Assembly (NCBI GenBank): GCA_902493595.1
Contig: CABUPU010000007.1
Location: 1-64,000 of the forward strand
Source: an uncultured Mycoplasma sp.
GTDB taxonomy: Bacteria; Bacillota_I; Bacilli_A; RF39; UBA660
Direction of reading: 5' to 3'
Length of the DNA stretch: 64,000 nt
A program made the position numbers and the translations under genes. Numbering within the stretch: position 1 is the stretch's first letter; every line of letters begins with the position of its first letter. This document shows positions 1-7,638 of the stretch, in pieces. The notes under the pieces are model-generated. The model saw only the letters and a program-made list of their open reading frames with translations, had not been told where the DNA came from and did no database searches.

Positions 1-414
1 AACATTAAATATTCTATAAAAGAGGCTTTAGAAAATAATTTTTTAAAGGAATCTGATTTAAAAAAATTAAACATTATTAAGAAAGAATTTATTACAAATG
101 TAAAAATAATCGAAGATAATAAAATAAATAAAATTAGTAATTCAAATTATACTTATTATTTAGTTAATATTAAAGATATGATTTATCACTTTGATGAAAA
201 AAATGAAAGTATATATGATTTAATAAATACAGAAAATGTTAATGACTATGTTTTCTCTTTAGTAAGGGTAAGTTATTTTTCAAATGATAAAATTATGACT
301 GTTTATTCAGGTAAATATTTTGATGTAATAAATTGCACAAATATCAATGAATATTATATAGTAAGTAAAGACTATGAATATGATGAAAATTTTTGTAAAA
401 AAACACCTAAATAA
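1..414 (+). CDS. 3' part of an unknown protein (5' end outside window)
   Basis: An open frame runs from the first base to the TAA at 412-414, so the start lies upstream of the window. The 137 visible residues are rich in Asn, Lys and Tyr and show no membrane segment. I recognise no family. An inner ATG at 178 could be read as a start, but it has no ribosome site and the frame is open in front of it, so a truncated longer gene is more likely. It lies upstream of the sporulation locus on the same strand. Confidence 0.55.
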   Translation, partial: NIKYSIKEALENNFLKESDLKKLNIIKKEFITNVKIIEDNKINKISNSNYTYYLVNIKDMIYHFDEKNESIYDLINTENVNDYVFSLVRVSYFSNDKIMTVYSGKYFDVINCTNINEYYIVSKDYEYDENFCKKTPK

Positions 415-572
415 TTTTGGAAAAGTAAATAAAATGCTTTTCTTTTTTTTACGAAAAATGTCGAAAAAAGTAGAATAAGATGTTATATAAAAAAATGTTT
501 TGACATGTTTTGTCGAAGTTGTTTAAAAAGTTTTAAAAGTGTGCTTTATTATTATATAGAAAAGAGGTTATT

Positions 573-905
573 ATGCTTAAAATGAATTTAGAATATAATA
601 AAGGAATACTTTTTGTAAGACTTGATGGAATGCTTCATCGAGGATCAACTTATAAAATAAATAATTATTTAGTACCCGTAATATTAAAACATAAAATAAA
701 ATATTTAGTTTATAATTTTTATAACCTTGAGGATATTGATGAAGATGGGATTGATGCACTATTAAATAGTGAAGAAGCAATTAAAACTAATAAAGGTGTT
801 ATGTATATTTGTGAAGTTAATAAAAGATTAGAAAGGAAATTAAAACATTTTCGTGCAAGAAAATGTGATAATGAACTTACTTGTATGAAATTAATCGAGG
901 TCTAA
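573..905 (+). CDS. SpoIIAA-like STAS protein (anti-sigma factor antagonist)
   Basis: 110 residues that align along their length with SpoIIAA: a GILFVRLDG-type first strand, a LVYNFYNLEDID strand and turn, then GVMYICEVN. In the family this protein binds the anti-sigma factor SpoIIAB and frees sigma-F in the forespore. The phosphorylated serine normally sits in a DSSG motif; here the matching residues (about 51-54) are Asp-Glu-Asp-Gly, so the serine is absent. AGAGG at 563-567 supports the ATG at 573. The stop is one base before the sigma gene, and the usual spoIIAB between them is missing. It could instead be a STAS protein with another partner, but the location argues for SpoIIAA. Confidence 0.75.
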   Translation: MLKMNLEYNKGILFVRLDGMLHRGSTYKINNYLVPVILKHKIKYLVYNFYNLEDIDEDGIDALLNSEEAIKTNKGVMYICEVNKRLERKLKHFRARKCDNELTCMKLIEV

Positions 906-906
906 T

Positions 907-1545
907 ATGAACAAAGAACAAATTATTAATGAGAATGTTGGTTTAATTTATATGATAGCTAAAAAGTTTTATAATGTTTCAAAAGAGGATCTTTTCCAAG
1001 CAGGTGTTTTAGGACTTTTAAAAGCATATCAAAATTATGATGAAAGTTATGGTGCTAAATTTACATCTTTTGCTTATACATATATTTATGGAGAAATGTA
1101 TACACTAGCAAATAATAGACAAATAAAAATAAATAAAGATATTTTAAAAGTATATAAATTAATCGAAGAAACTAAAAATAATTTGGCTTTAAAAAATGGA
1201 ATTGTTCCTAGTTATGAAACTGTAGCAAACTTTTTAGAAATTGATCCTAATAAAATATATGAATATGTTTATGCAGGGCAAAGTATAATGAGTCTTGATA
1301 ATGATGAAAATAGACCATTATATGAAACTATTTCAAATAAGGATGATGTTTCTCTTGATGAAAGAATAGAACTTGAAAATAGTATGTGTACTTTAACTGA
1401 GGATGAAAAAAATATTATTATGTCAAGATATTATGAAGATTTAACTCAATGTGAAGTTGCTAGAAAACTTTCAATGTCGCAAGTAATGGTTTCAAGATAT
1501 GAGAAAAAAGGTATTGAAAAAATGCGTAATTATTTGAGTTTATAG
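907..1545 (+). CDS. sigF: Sporulation sigma factor, SigF type
   Basis: 212-residue sigma-70 family protein of the SigF/SigG/SigB type. Region 2 is seen at residues 9-90 (DLFQAGVLGLLKA, then FTSFAYTYIYGEM) and region 4 with a helix-turn-helix at about 155-212 (TQCEVARKLSMSQVMVSRYE). It is shorter than B. subtilis SigF (about 255). It would direct early forespore transcription. It follows the STAS gene by one base and precedes spoVAC, the same order as the spoIIA-spoVA region of other spore formers, which favours SigF over SigG. No anti-sigma gene lies beside it. Confidence 0.82.
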   Translation: MNKEQIINENVGLIYMIAKKFYNVSKEDLFQAGVLGLLKAYQNYDESYGAKFTSFAYTYIYGEMYTLANNRQIKINKDILKVYKLIEETKNNLALKNGIVPSYETVANFLEIDPNKIYEYVYAGQSIMSLDNDENRPLYETISNKDDVSLDERIELENSMCTLTEDEKNIIMSRYYEDLTQCEVARKLSMSQVMVSRYEKKGIEKMRNYLSL

Positions 1546-1552
1546 TATAAAT

Positions 1553-1590
1553 ATCACCATTTATTAAATAATAATAGTGGTGATTTTATT
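1553..1590 (+). promoter_or_regulatory. Hairpin covering the spoVAC ribosome site
   Basis: ATCACCA at 1553-1559 is perfectly complementary to TGGTGAT at 1578-1584, which contains the GGTG ribosome site of spoVAC. The 3' arm is followed by TTTATTTT, so it could act as a weak terminator after sigF, as a lid on spoVAC translation, or both. Confidence 0.5.
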
Positions 1591-2028
1591 TTGAATAAAG
1601 AAGAATATAAAAAGTTAGTTAAATCTTGGCAAACTAAAGAGCCTAAATTGAAAAATGCTGTTACATCCTTTTTAGTGGGTGGAGGTATAGGTATATTAGG
1701 CCAAGTAGTATCAAAGCTTTTAATGATATGTTTTGGTATTTCACAGGTTATTAGTTATAGTATTGTATGTCTTTTGTTAATATTTTTAGCATCACTTTTT
1801 ACTGGACTTGGTTTTTTTGATGATTGGGTTTGTAAAGTAAAATGTGGGTTAATTATTCCTACAACAGGATTTGCGCATAGTATGACATCATGTGCACTTG
1901 AATATAAAAAAGATGGTCTTATTACAGGTGTTGGGGCAAATTTTTTTAAACTTGCAGGTTCTGTACTTTTATATGGAATTATATCATCATTTTTTCTATG
2001 TCTAATTAAGGTGGTTTTTTATGGGTAA
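1591..2028 (+). CDS. spoVAC: Stage V sporulation protein AC
   Basis: 145 residues with four hydrophobic segments, matching SpoVAC in length (about 150) and in the GGGIGILGQ and FDDWVCKVKCG stretches. SpoVA proteins form the spore inner-membrane channel for Ca-dipicolinic acid; SpoVAC is the mechanosensitive membrane part. The start is a TTG, with GTGG/GGTG at 1577-1582 as ribosome site. The 3' end overlaps spoVAD by 8 bases, indicating translational coupling. SpoVAA and SpoVAB are absent, as is common outside Bacillus. Confidence 0.9.
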   Translation: MNKEEYKKLVKSWQTKEPKLKNAVTSFLVGGGIGILGQVVSKLLMICFGISQVISYSIVCLLLIFLASLFTGLGFFDDWVCKVKCGLIIPTTGFAHSMTSCALEYKKDGLITGVGANFFKLAGSVLLYGIISSFFLCLIKVVFYG

Positions 2029-2995
2029 TTTAAAATTTAATAATGTTTATATTAAAAATTTTTATACAATAGCGGGTCCTAAAGAAAAAGACAGTAAAAT
2101 ATCTAATGTTAATTTAAAATTTGATGATTTATATTTTGGTAAACAAACTTTTGAGGATGCTGAAATTAAAATGCAAGAGGTATCTATTCAAAATTTACTT
2201 AATAATGAAAGACTTTCTGAAAATAAAATTGATTATGTTTTTGCTACGGATTTAATAAATCAATTAGGAGTTTCAAGCCAAACTATGAGTAATTTTAATA
2301 TACCTTTTGTTGGAGTATATGCAGCGTGTGCTGGATTTCCTTTGCAAATACTTTTGGGTTCAAACTTAATTGAAAGTAAAAATGCAAAGAATATTATTAC
2401 TCTTGCATCCTCACATAATTTGACTGCTGAAAGACAATTTAGATATCCTACTGAGTATGGTTGCCCTAAAAAAGGAACAGCAACTTGTACACTTACTGCT
2501 TGTGTAAGTATGCTTTTAACAAATGAAAAAACTAACATTAAAGTAAGTGGAGGACTAATTGGCAAAGTTGTAAATTTAGGAATAAATGACGTTAATAATA
2601 TGGGTGCAGTTATGGCTCCAGCTTGTGCAGATACAATTTATACTTATTTACAAAATGCTCATGAAACAGTTAAAGATTATGATTTAATTTTAACTGGTGA
2701 TTTGGGGAAAGTTGGTTTAAATATTTTAAAAGAGTATTATGAAAAAGTTTATAATGAAAGGCTTAATAAAATAATAGATGCTGGTGATGAAATATTTTTA
2801 GAAACTTCCCAATATAGTGGAGGAAGTGGACCAGTATGTCTTCCTTTAGTGTTCCTTACAAAAATACTAAAAAATAAAAAATATAAGAAAATTTTAATTG
2901 TGGGCTCAGGATCACTTCATAATCCTACTTTAGTAAATCAAGGTAAAGAGATTCCTGCGATAAGTCATTTAGTTAAAATTGAGGTGTTATTATGA
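2021..2995 (+). CDS. spoVAD: Stage V sporulation protein AD
   Basis: 324 residues with the thiolase-like fold of SpoVAD, the dipicolinic-acid-binding member of the SpoVA complex (family about 338 residues). Seen are YAACAGFPLQI near residue 99, ACADTIYTYL and an SGGSGPVCLPL stretch near 267. It overlaps spoVAC upstream and spoVAE downstream by a few bases, so the three genes form one translational unit. Confidence 0.93.
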   Translation: MGNLKFNNVYIKNFYTIAGPKEKDSKISNVNLKFDDLYFGKQTFEDAEIKMQEVSIQNLLNNERLSENKIDYVFATDLINQLGVSSQTMSNFNIPFVGVYAACAGFPLQILLGSNLIESKNAKNIITLASSHNLTAERQFRYPTEYGCPKKGTATCTLTACVSMLLTNEKTNIKVSGGLIGKVVNLGINDVNNMGAVMAPACADTIYTYLQNAHETVKDYDLILTGDLGKVGLNILKEYYEKVYNERLNKIIDAGDEIFLETSQYSGGSGPVCLPLVFLTKILKNKKYKKILIVGSGSLHNPTLVNQGKEIPAISHLVKIEVLL

Positions 2996-3342
2996 TATAT
3001 TTAAATGCTTTTTTATTCGCAGGCTTTATATGCATGCTTGGACAAATAATTTTAGATAATACAAAACTTACACCAGGACATATTACTTCACTTTTTACAG
3101 TAGTTGGAGCACTTCTTTCCTTTTGTGGAATTTATCCTACATTAATTCAAAAATGTGGAGTAGGTGCAACATCCCTTATTATGAATTTTGGTAATATGTT
3201 ATATCAATCTGGAATAAATGACTATGAAAATGCTGGTATTTTAGGAATTTTTTCTGAACTTTTAGATAAAAGTAGTCTTGCAATAGTTAGTGCAATTATA
3301 TTTGCTTTTATCATTTCTATTATCTTTAAGGCAAAAAAATAA
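2992..3342 (+). CDS. spoVAE: Stage V sporulation protein AE
   Basis: 116 residues, almost entirely hydrophobic, with three to four membrane segments and the SpoVAE hallmark LTPGHITSLFTVVGALLSF near residue 26. It is the small membrane partner of SpoVAC in the Ca-DPA channel. The ATG overlaps the last bases of spoVAD. A terminator hairpin follows directly, ending the sporulation locus. Confidence 0.92.
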   Translation: MIYLNAFLFAGFICMLGQIILDNTKLTPGHITSLFTVVGALLSFCGIYPTLIQKCGVGATSLIMNFGNMLYQSGINDYENAGILGIFSELLDKSSLAIVSAIIFAFIISIIFKAKK

Positions 3343-3354
3343 CTAAAAAATAAA

Positions 3355-3392
3355 AAAATATTCAATTTATACTAGGAATATTTTCTTTTTTA
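3355..3392 (+). terminator. Terminator after spoVAE
   Basis: AAAATATTC at 3355-3363 pairs with GAATATTTT at 3376-3384 (9 bp, 12-base loop), followed by a T-rich run. Confidence 0.75.
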
Positions 3393-3422
3393 TGTAATAA
3401 TTATAATAGAGGTATGATAGAT

Positions 3423-4244
3423 ATGGAAGAAAATAACGATTTTAAAATTGAATTACCAAAAATTAATGAGGAGGTAGTAGAGCCAGTTGCGGAATCTCCA
3501 GTAGTTGAGACTCCTGCTGAACCAGTAGCTCCAGTAGTGGAAACTCCTGTTGAACCAGTAGTTGCTCCAGTAGTGGAAACTCCGGTTGAACCAGTAGTTA
3601 CTCCAGTAGTAGAAACACCTGTTGAACCAGTAGCTCCTCCAGTAGTAGAAACACCTGTTGAACCAGTTGCTCCTCCAGTAGTAGAAACACCTGTTGAACC
3701 AGTTGCTCCAGTAGTGGAAACTCCGACTGAACCAGTTGCTCCAGTAGTAGAAACACCTGTTGAACCAGTTGCTCCAGTAGTAGAGACTCCAGCTGAACCA
3801 GTTGCTCCAGTAGTTGAATCTCCTGTTGAACCAGTAGCTCCAGTAGTTGAATCTCCTGTTGAACCAGTAGCTCCAGTAGCAGAAACTCCGGTTGAACCAG
3901 TAGCTCCAGTAGTAGAAACTCCAGTTGAACCAGTTGCTCCAGTAGTAGAAACTCCAACTGAACCAGTTGCTCCAGTAGCAGAGACTCCAGCTGAACCAGT
4001 AGCTCCTCCAGTAGTAGAAACTCCAGTTGAACCAGTTCAAGAAACTGTAACACCAACAATAACACAAACTGCACCAATTATGGAAACAGCACCAGTTGTT
4101 GAGGGTGAGAAAAAGGAAGAAACAGACAAAAATGGCTTACCTAAAGTTAGTAAACCAGTTAAAATTATTTGTACTGTAGTAGTACTTCTTGTTGCTATTA
4201 TCTTAGTAGTTGTTTTGGTAAAAAGATTTTTTATGGTCAATTAA
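3423..4244 (+). CDS. Tail-anchored protein with 16 PVVETPVEPVA repeats
   Basis: 273 residues: a short acidic head, then sixteen copies of an 11-12 residue repeat of the form P-V-V-E-T/S-P-V/A/T-E-P-V-A (about residues 22-206), a short linker, and one C-terminal membrane segment (VKIICTVVVLLVAIILVVVL) followed by KRFF. It has no signal peptide. Acidic Pro/Glu repeats of this sort act as extended spacers or sites for binding partners; no function is known to me. AGAGG at 3408-3412 fits the ATG at 3423; the ATG at 3414 is too close. A TATAAT at 3402-3407 lies just upstream. Confidence 0.7.
   Translation: MEENNDFKIELPKINEEVVEPVAESPVVETPAEPVAPVVETPVEPVVAPVVETPVEPVVTPVVETPVEPVAPPVVETPVEPVAPPVVETPVEPVAPVVETPTEPVAPVVETPVEPVAPVVETPAEPVAPVVESPVEPVAPVVESPVEPVAPVAETPVEPVAPVVETPVEPVAPVVETPTEPVAPVAETPAEPVAPPVVETPVEPVQETVTPTITQTAPIMETAPVVEGEKKEETDKNGLPKVSKPVKIICTVVVLLVAIILVVVLVKRFFMVN
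3495..4042 (+). repeat. In-frame tandem repeat, 33/36-bp unit
   Basis: Sixteen degenerate copies of a unit that reads cagtagt(g/a)gaaactcctg-like, alternating 33 and 36 bp. Copies differ mainly at third positions and in a Val/Ala/Thr codon. The repeat also leaves long open frames on the minus strand, which I reject as genes. Confidence 0.85.
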
Positions 4245-4545
4245 GACTTACAATTTGGTCAAATAAGATTGTATTATTTTCAAAATAGATTTTATGATAA
4301 GTAAAGTCTATTTTTTTTATGTAACTATTTATTAAATTAATATTTCCATTTTGATAATATGAAATGTTAATTTTACTTTTACTATAGTAGGCAATAAGAA
4401 GTTTTTGTTCGTTAACATCTTTTTGTTCTTCGGATAAAATTGGCATACTTATTTTACTTTTATCTTTTAAAATACTATTTATAATTTCTTTACTAGAAAC
4501 CACTGAATTAAAGGGCATCCATTTAATCATTCCACGATCATGCAT
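4237..4545 (-). CDS. YolD-like protein
   Basis: 102 residues beginning MHDRGMIKWMPF, the mark of the YolD-like family, which nearly always accompanies UvrX/UmuC-type polymerases in Bacillota. Its role is not settled; a link to the SOS-induced polymerase is inferred from this pairing. GGTGGG at 4550-4555 favours the ATG at 4545 over the TTG at 4557. It overlaps the end of the polymerase gene by 8 bases. Its tail also overlaps the tail of the plus-strand repeat protein by 8 bases. Confidence 0.8.
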   Translation of the reverse strand: MHDRGMIKWMPFNSVVSSKEIINSILKDKSKISMPILSEEQKDVNEQKLLIAYYSKSKINISYYQNGNINLINSYIKKIDFTYHKIYFENNTILFDQIVSLN

Positions 4546-5788
4546 TATGCCCACCAACTTTTTTATTTCTTTCTTTAATTGTAGAATCTTCGAGTAAACT
4601 TGAGGCTTTTAAAATACTATTTTTACCATATTTTTGTTTTATTTTATCAATAGTTAAATTAACTTCATCATCTTTTTTAATATTTTCATAGTTTTCAAAT
4701 AGATTAAGTTGTGTTCCTTTTTTATCTTTTAAACTGCCAGCACAAACAGTAACTTTTCTTATGGGTAATCCTTCATAAAATCTATCAAATATAATACTTG
4801 CATATTTAATAAGCTCATTATTTTTATCTGTTGGACTATCAAGTTTTATATTATGATAAAATCCTCCAGGGGTGTTTTTTGAATATGTAATTCCAAGTCC
4901 AAAGTTTTGGCACTCTTTATTACTATTGCGAAGCCTAGCACATAAGTTATCAATCATTTCATTTATAATTATAAAAATATTTTTTTCATTATAATCTTTG
5001 AATAGAACTTGTGAATTTGAATATGATTTATCTTTCGTTTGTCCATTGAAATCAGAAATTTTACTTGTATCAATACCATTAGCATGATTCCAAAGTTCAA
5101 GTCCCATAACACCAAATTTATCTTTTAGAATACCGGGATTTGTTTTAGCTAAATCCTCGATTGAAAAAATACCTATTTTATTTAGATTTCTTTCCATATT
5201 TTTGCCTATACCCCACATATCACTTAAGGGAGATATTTTCCAAAGTTTCTTTTCTACATCAGCATAAGTCCATTTACTTATATTATCTTTTGTATGTTTT
5301 GCTTCAATATCCATACTTACTTTAGCAAGTAGCATATTTGGACCAATACCTGCGGTAGCGGTAAGATGAGTTTTTTCATACACTTTAGCAAGTATTTCTT
5401 TTGCAAGTTCATAATCTGTTTTTTGATATAACTTTAAATAATGGGTAACATCTAAAAAACATTCATCAATAGAGTAGATGTGTAAATCCTCTTTAGAAAC
5501 ATAGTCTAAATATACAGAAACTACTTCTTTACTTTTTTGAATGTAATAGTTCATATGAGGCATTATGATATCGTATTTAATATTTTTAGGTATTTCAAAA
5601 ACACGACCTCTTGAGGGAACTCCTAAAGTTTTTAAATAGGGAGTAACTGCTAAAGTAATAGCACCACCACCTTGACTAGGATTTGCCACAATAAGAGGAT
5701 AAGAAAATGGATCTTTATTTAATCTAATACATTCACAAGATGCAAAAAAACTTTTTAAATCTATACAAATAATATGATTATTTTCCAT
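4538..5788 (-). CDS. Y-family DNA polymerase, UvrX/UmuC type
   Basis: 416 residues. The first metal site is in IDLKSFFASCEC (residues 9-20) and the second in YSIDECFLDV (near 104-113). A helix-hairpin-helix region (WGIGKNMERNLNKIGI) and a little-finger domain follow. Such enzymes carry out error-prone translesion synthesis in the SOS response. AAGGAGGT lies just before the ATG at 5788. The gene shares an operon with the YolD-like gene, and a LexA-like palindrome sits by its start point. The family is often carried by plasmids and prophages, but nothing else phage-like is near. Confidence 0.92.
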   Translation of the reverse strand: MENNHIICIDLKSFFASCECIRLNKDPFSYPLIVANPSQGGGAITLAVTPYLKTLGVPSRGRVFEIPKNIKYDIIMPHMNYYIQKSKEVVSVYLDYVSKEDLHIYSIDECFLDVTHYLKLYQKTDYELAKEILAKVYEKTHLTATAGIGPNMLLAKVSMDIEAKHTKDNISKWTYADVEKKLWKISPLSDMWGIGKNMERNLNKIGIFSIEDLAKTNPGILKDKFGVMGLELWNHANGIDTSKISDFNGQTKDKSYSNSQVLFKDYNEKNIFIIINEMIDNLCARLRNSNKECQNFGLGITYSKNTPGGFYHNIKLDSPTDKNNELIKYASIIFDRFYEGLPIRKVTVCAGSLKDKKGTQLNLFENYENIKKDDEVNLTIDKIKQKYGKNSILKASSLLEDSTIKERNKKVGGHNA

Positions 5789-5801
5789 AATACCTCCTTA
5801 C

Positions 5802-5827
5802 AAACAAATGTTTATAACAATATTATA
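5802..5827 (-). promoter_or_regulatory. Promoter with LexA-like operator for the polymerase operon
   Basis: Reading the minus strand, a TATAAT (5822-5827) is followed after 8 bases by AAACATTTGTTT (5802-5813). This is a two-fold symmetric site close to the Gram-positive LexA consensus GAACnnnnGTTC, placed over the expected start of transcription. Confidence 0.6.
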
Positions 5828-5908
5828 TCTAAAATTTTGTAAAAATCAACTGGTAAAAATATGAAAAAAATATTTATATTTTTCTTTTTATTTGCTATAA
5901 TTAATTAC

Positions 5909-6721
5909 ATGAATGCATATATTTTTAAAATTGGAAATTTTGGTGTTAGATGGTATTCACTACTTATACTTATTGGTGTAATTGTGGGTATTCTTTTGAT
6001 TGAAAAAGAAGGTAAAAAATTTAATATAAGTAAAGATTTTTTATTTAATATGGCTTTTTGGGCTATTATAATAGGTATAATTGGAGCAAGGCTTTATTAT
6101 GTAATATTTAATTTTAATCTTTATCAAAATGATTTACTTTCAATATTTAAAATATGGGAAGGTGGACTTGCTATTCATGGTGGTATAATTGCAGGTTTAA
6201 TTGTAATTGCACTATACTCTAAAAAATATAAGATGCGTTTTATTAGAATAACAGATATATGCGTGCCATCACTTTTGTTTGCTCAAGGCATAGGTAGATG
6301 GGGAAATTTCTTTAATCAAGAGGCACATGGTGCAGCAACTAGTTTAGAACATTTAAAATCTCTTCATTTACCACAGTTTATTATAAATGGTATGAATATA
6401 AATGGAATATATTATGAACCAACATTTTTATATGAATCACTTCTTTGTTTAATTGGGTTTATAATTGTTTTATTCATTCGTAGGGGTAAATATACTAAAG
6501 TTGGAACAATTACTTCATTTTATTTAATGTATTATTCAGTAGTAAGATTTTTAATTGAAAGTATGAGAACAGATTCACTTATGCTCGGAGGATTTAAAGT
6601 GGCTCAAATTATTTCAATTATATTGTTTTTAATAGGACTTGGTAATATAATGCTTATATCAAGAAAAAGTAAGTTTGAAGATTTATATAATAATGTATAT
6701 AAAAATGAAATGAGATTTTAA
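5909..6721 (+). CDS. lgt: Prolipoprotein diacylglyceryl transferase
   Basis: About 270 residues with seven membrane segments. The Lgt signature GRWGNFFNQEAHG lies near residue 130, and an early HGGIIAG and late MRTDSLMLGG are present. It adds diacylglyceryl to the lipobox cysteine of prelipoproteins at the outer face of the membrane. The ATG at 5861 would add 16 hydrophobic residues not found in the family. An extended -10 (TGCTATAAT, 5893-5901) ends 7 bases before the ATG at 5909, and neither start has a good ribosome site, so the message may be leaderless. First gene of lgt-trxB-gltX. Confidence 0.93.
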   Translation: MNAYIFKIGNFGVRWYSLLILIGVIVGILLIEKEGKKFNISKDFLFNMAFWAIIIGIIGARLYYVIFNFNLYQNDLLSIFKIWEGGLAIHGGIIAGLIVIALYSKKYKMRFIRITDICVPSLLFAQGIGRWGNFFNQEAHGAATSLEHLKSLHLPQFIINGMNINGIYYEPTFLYESLLCLIGFIIVLFIRRGKYTKVGTITSFYLMYYSVVRFLIESMRTDSLMLGGFKVAQIISIILFLIGLGNIMLISRKSKFEDLYNNVYKNEMRF

Positions 6722-6735
6722 AAAGGAGGATGTCT

Positions 6736-7626
6736 ATGTATGATGTTATAATTATAGGAATGGGTATTGGGGGAATAACTGCAGGAATTTATGGCAAAAG
6801 AGCTGGATTAAATGTATTAATGTTTGAAAAAAGTGCCACTGGAGGAATGCTTCAGAAAATTGATAAGATTCAAAATTATCCGGGTTTTTCTGAAATAAGT
6901 GGACCAGACCTTGCACTTAATTTATTTAATCAAGTTAAAAAGGTTGGCGTACCATTTAAATTCGAAGAGGTTATTGATGTAGAAATTACTGAAGAATATA
7001 AAAAAGTTATTACTAAAAATGGTACTTATGAAGCTAAAAATGTTATTGTTGCTACCGGAAGAACACCTAAATATTTAGGACTTGATAATGAAAAAGATTA
7101 TTTAGGAAGAGGTTTAAGTACTTGTGCTAGCTGTGATGGAAATTTTTATAAAGGCGAAGATGTTGCAGTAGTAGGTTCAGGTAATTCTGCACTTCAGGAA
7201 AGTTTATATTTAGCAAATATTGTTAATAAAGTTTATCTTCTTCATAGGGGAGTAAAATTTAAAGGTGATGATGCCTTAGTAGAAAGAGTAAGAAATACTA
7301 AAAATATTGAAATTGTTGATGGCGTAAATATTAAAAAGATAAATGAAGTTGAAGGTAAGATTGAAAGTGTAACACTTGATAATGAAAAAACTATAAATGT
7401 AAAAGGGGTATTTATCTATATTGGTTATAAACCTGATACAGAAATATTTAAAAAACTTGACATAACTAATATAAATGGTGATATTATAGTAAGTGAAAAT
7501 TTTGAAACAGAAATTGATGGGCTTTATGCAATTGGTGATTGTGCTAAAAAAGATGTATATCAATTAGTTACCGCTGCAAGTGATGGTTGTATTGCTGTTT
7601 CAGATATTGAAAAAATTAGAAATTAG
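6736..7626 (+). CDS. trxB: Thioredoxin reductase
   Basis: 296 residues: FAD site GMGIGGITAG near the N-terminus, redox-active CASC near residue 130 (the family usually has CATC or CAVC), NADPH site GSGNSALQES, and the C-terminal FAD contact AIGDCAKKDVYQLVTAASDG. It reduces thioredoxin with NADPH. AAAAGGAGG at 6721-6729 touches the ATG at 6730, so I take the ATG at 6736. It lies 14 bases after lgt and 12 before gltX. Confidence 0.93.
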   Translation: MYDVIIIGMGIGGITAGIYGKRAGLNVLMFEKSATGGMLQKIDKIQNYPGFSEISGPDLALNLFNQVKKVGVPFKFEEVIDVEITEEYKKVITKNGTYEAKNVIVATGRTPKYLGLDNEKDYLGRGLSTCASCDGNFYKGEDVAVVGSGNSALQESLYLANIVNKVYLLHRGVKFKGDDALVERVRNTKNIEIVDGVNIKKINEVEGKIESVTLDNEKTINVKGVFIYIGYKPDTEIFKKLDITNINGDIIVSENFETEIDGLYAIGDCAKKDVYQLVTAASDGCIAVSDIEKIRN

Positions 7627-7638
7627 GAGGTTTTTAAA

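Noticed and set aside
3453..4077. Long minus-strand open frames (up to about 200 codons) opposite the PVVETP repeat.
   Set aside because: They arise because the in-frame tandem repeat has no stop in several frames. Their products are low-complexity, and no ribosome site or promoter fits.
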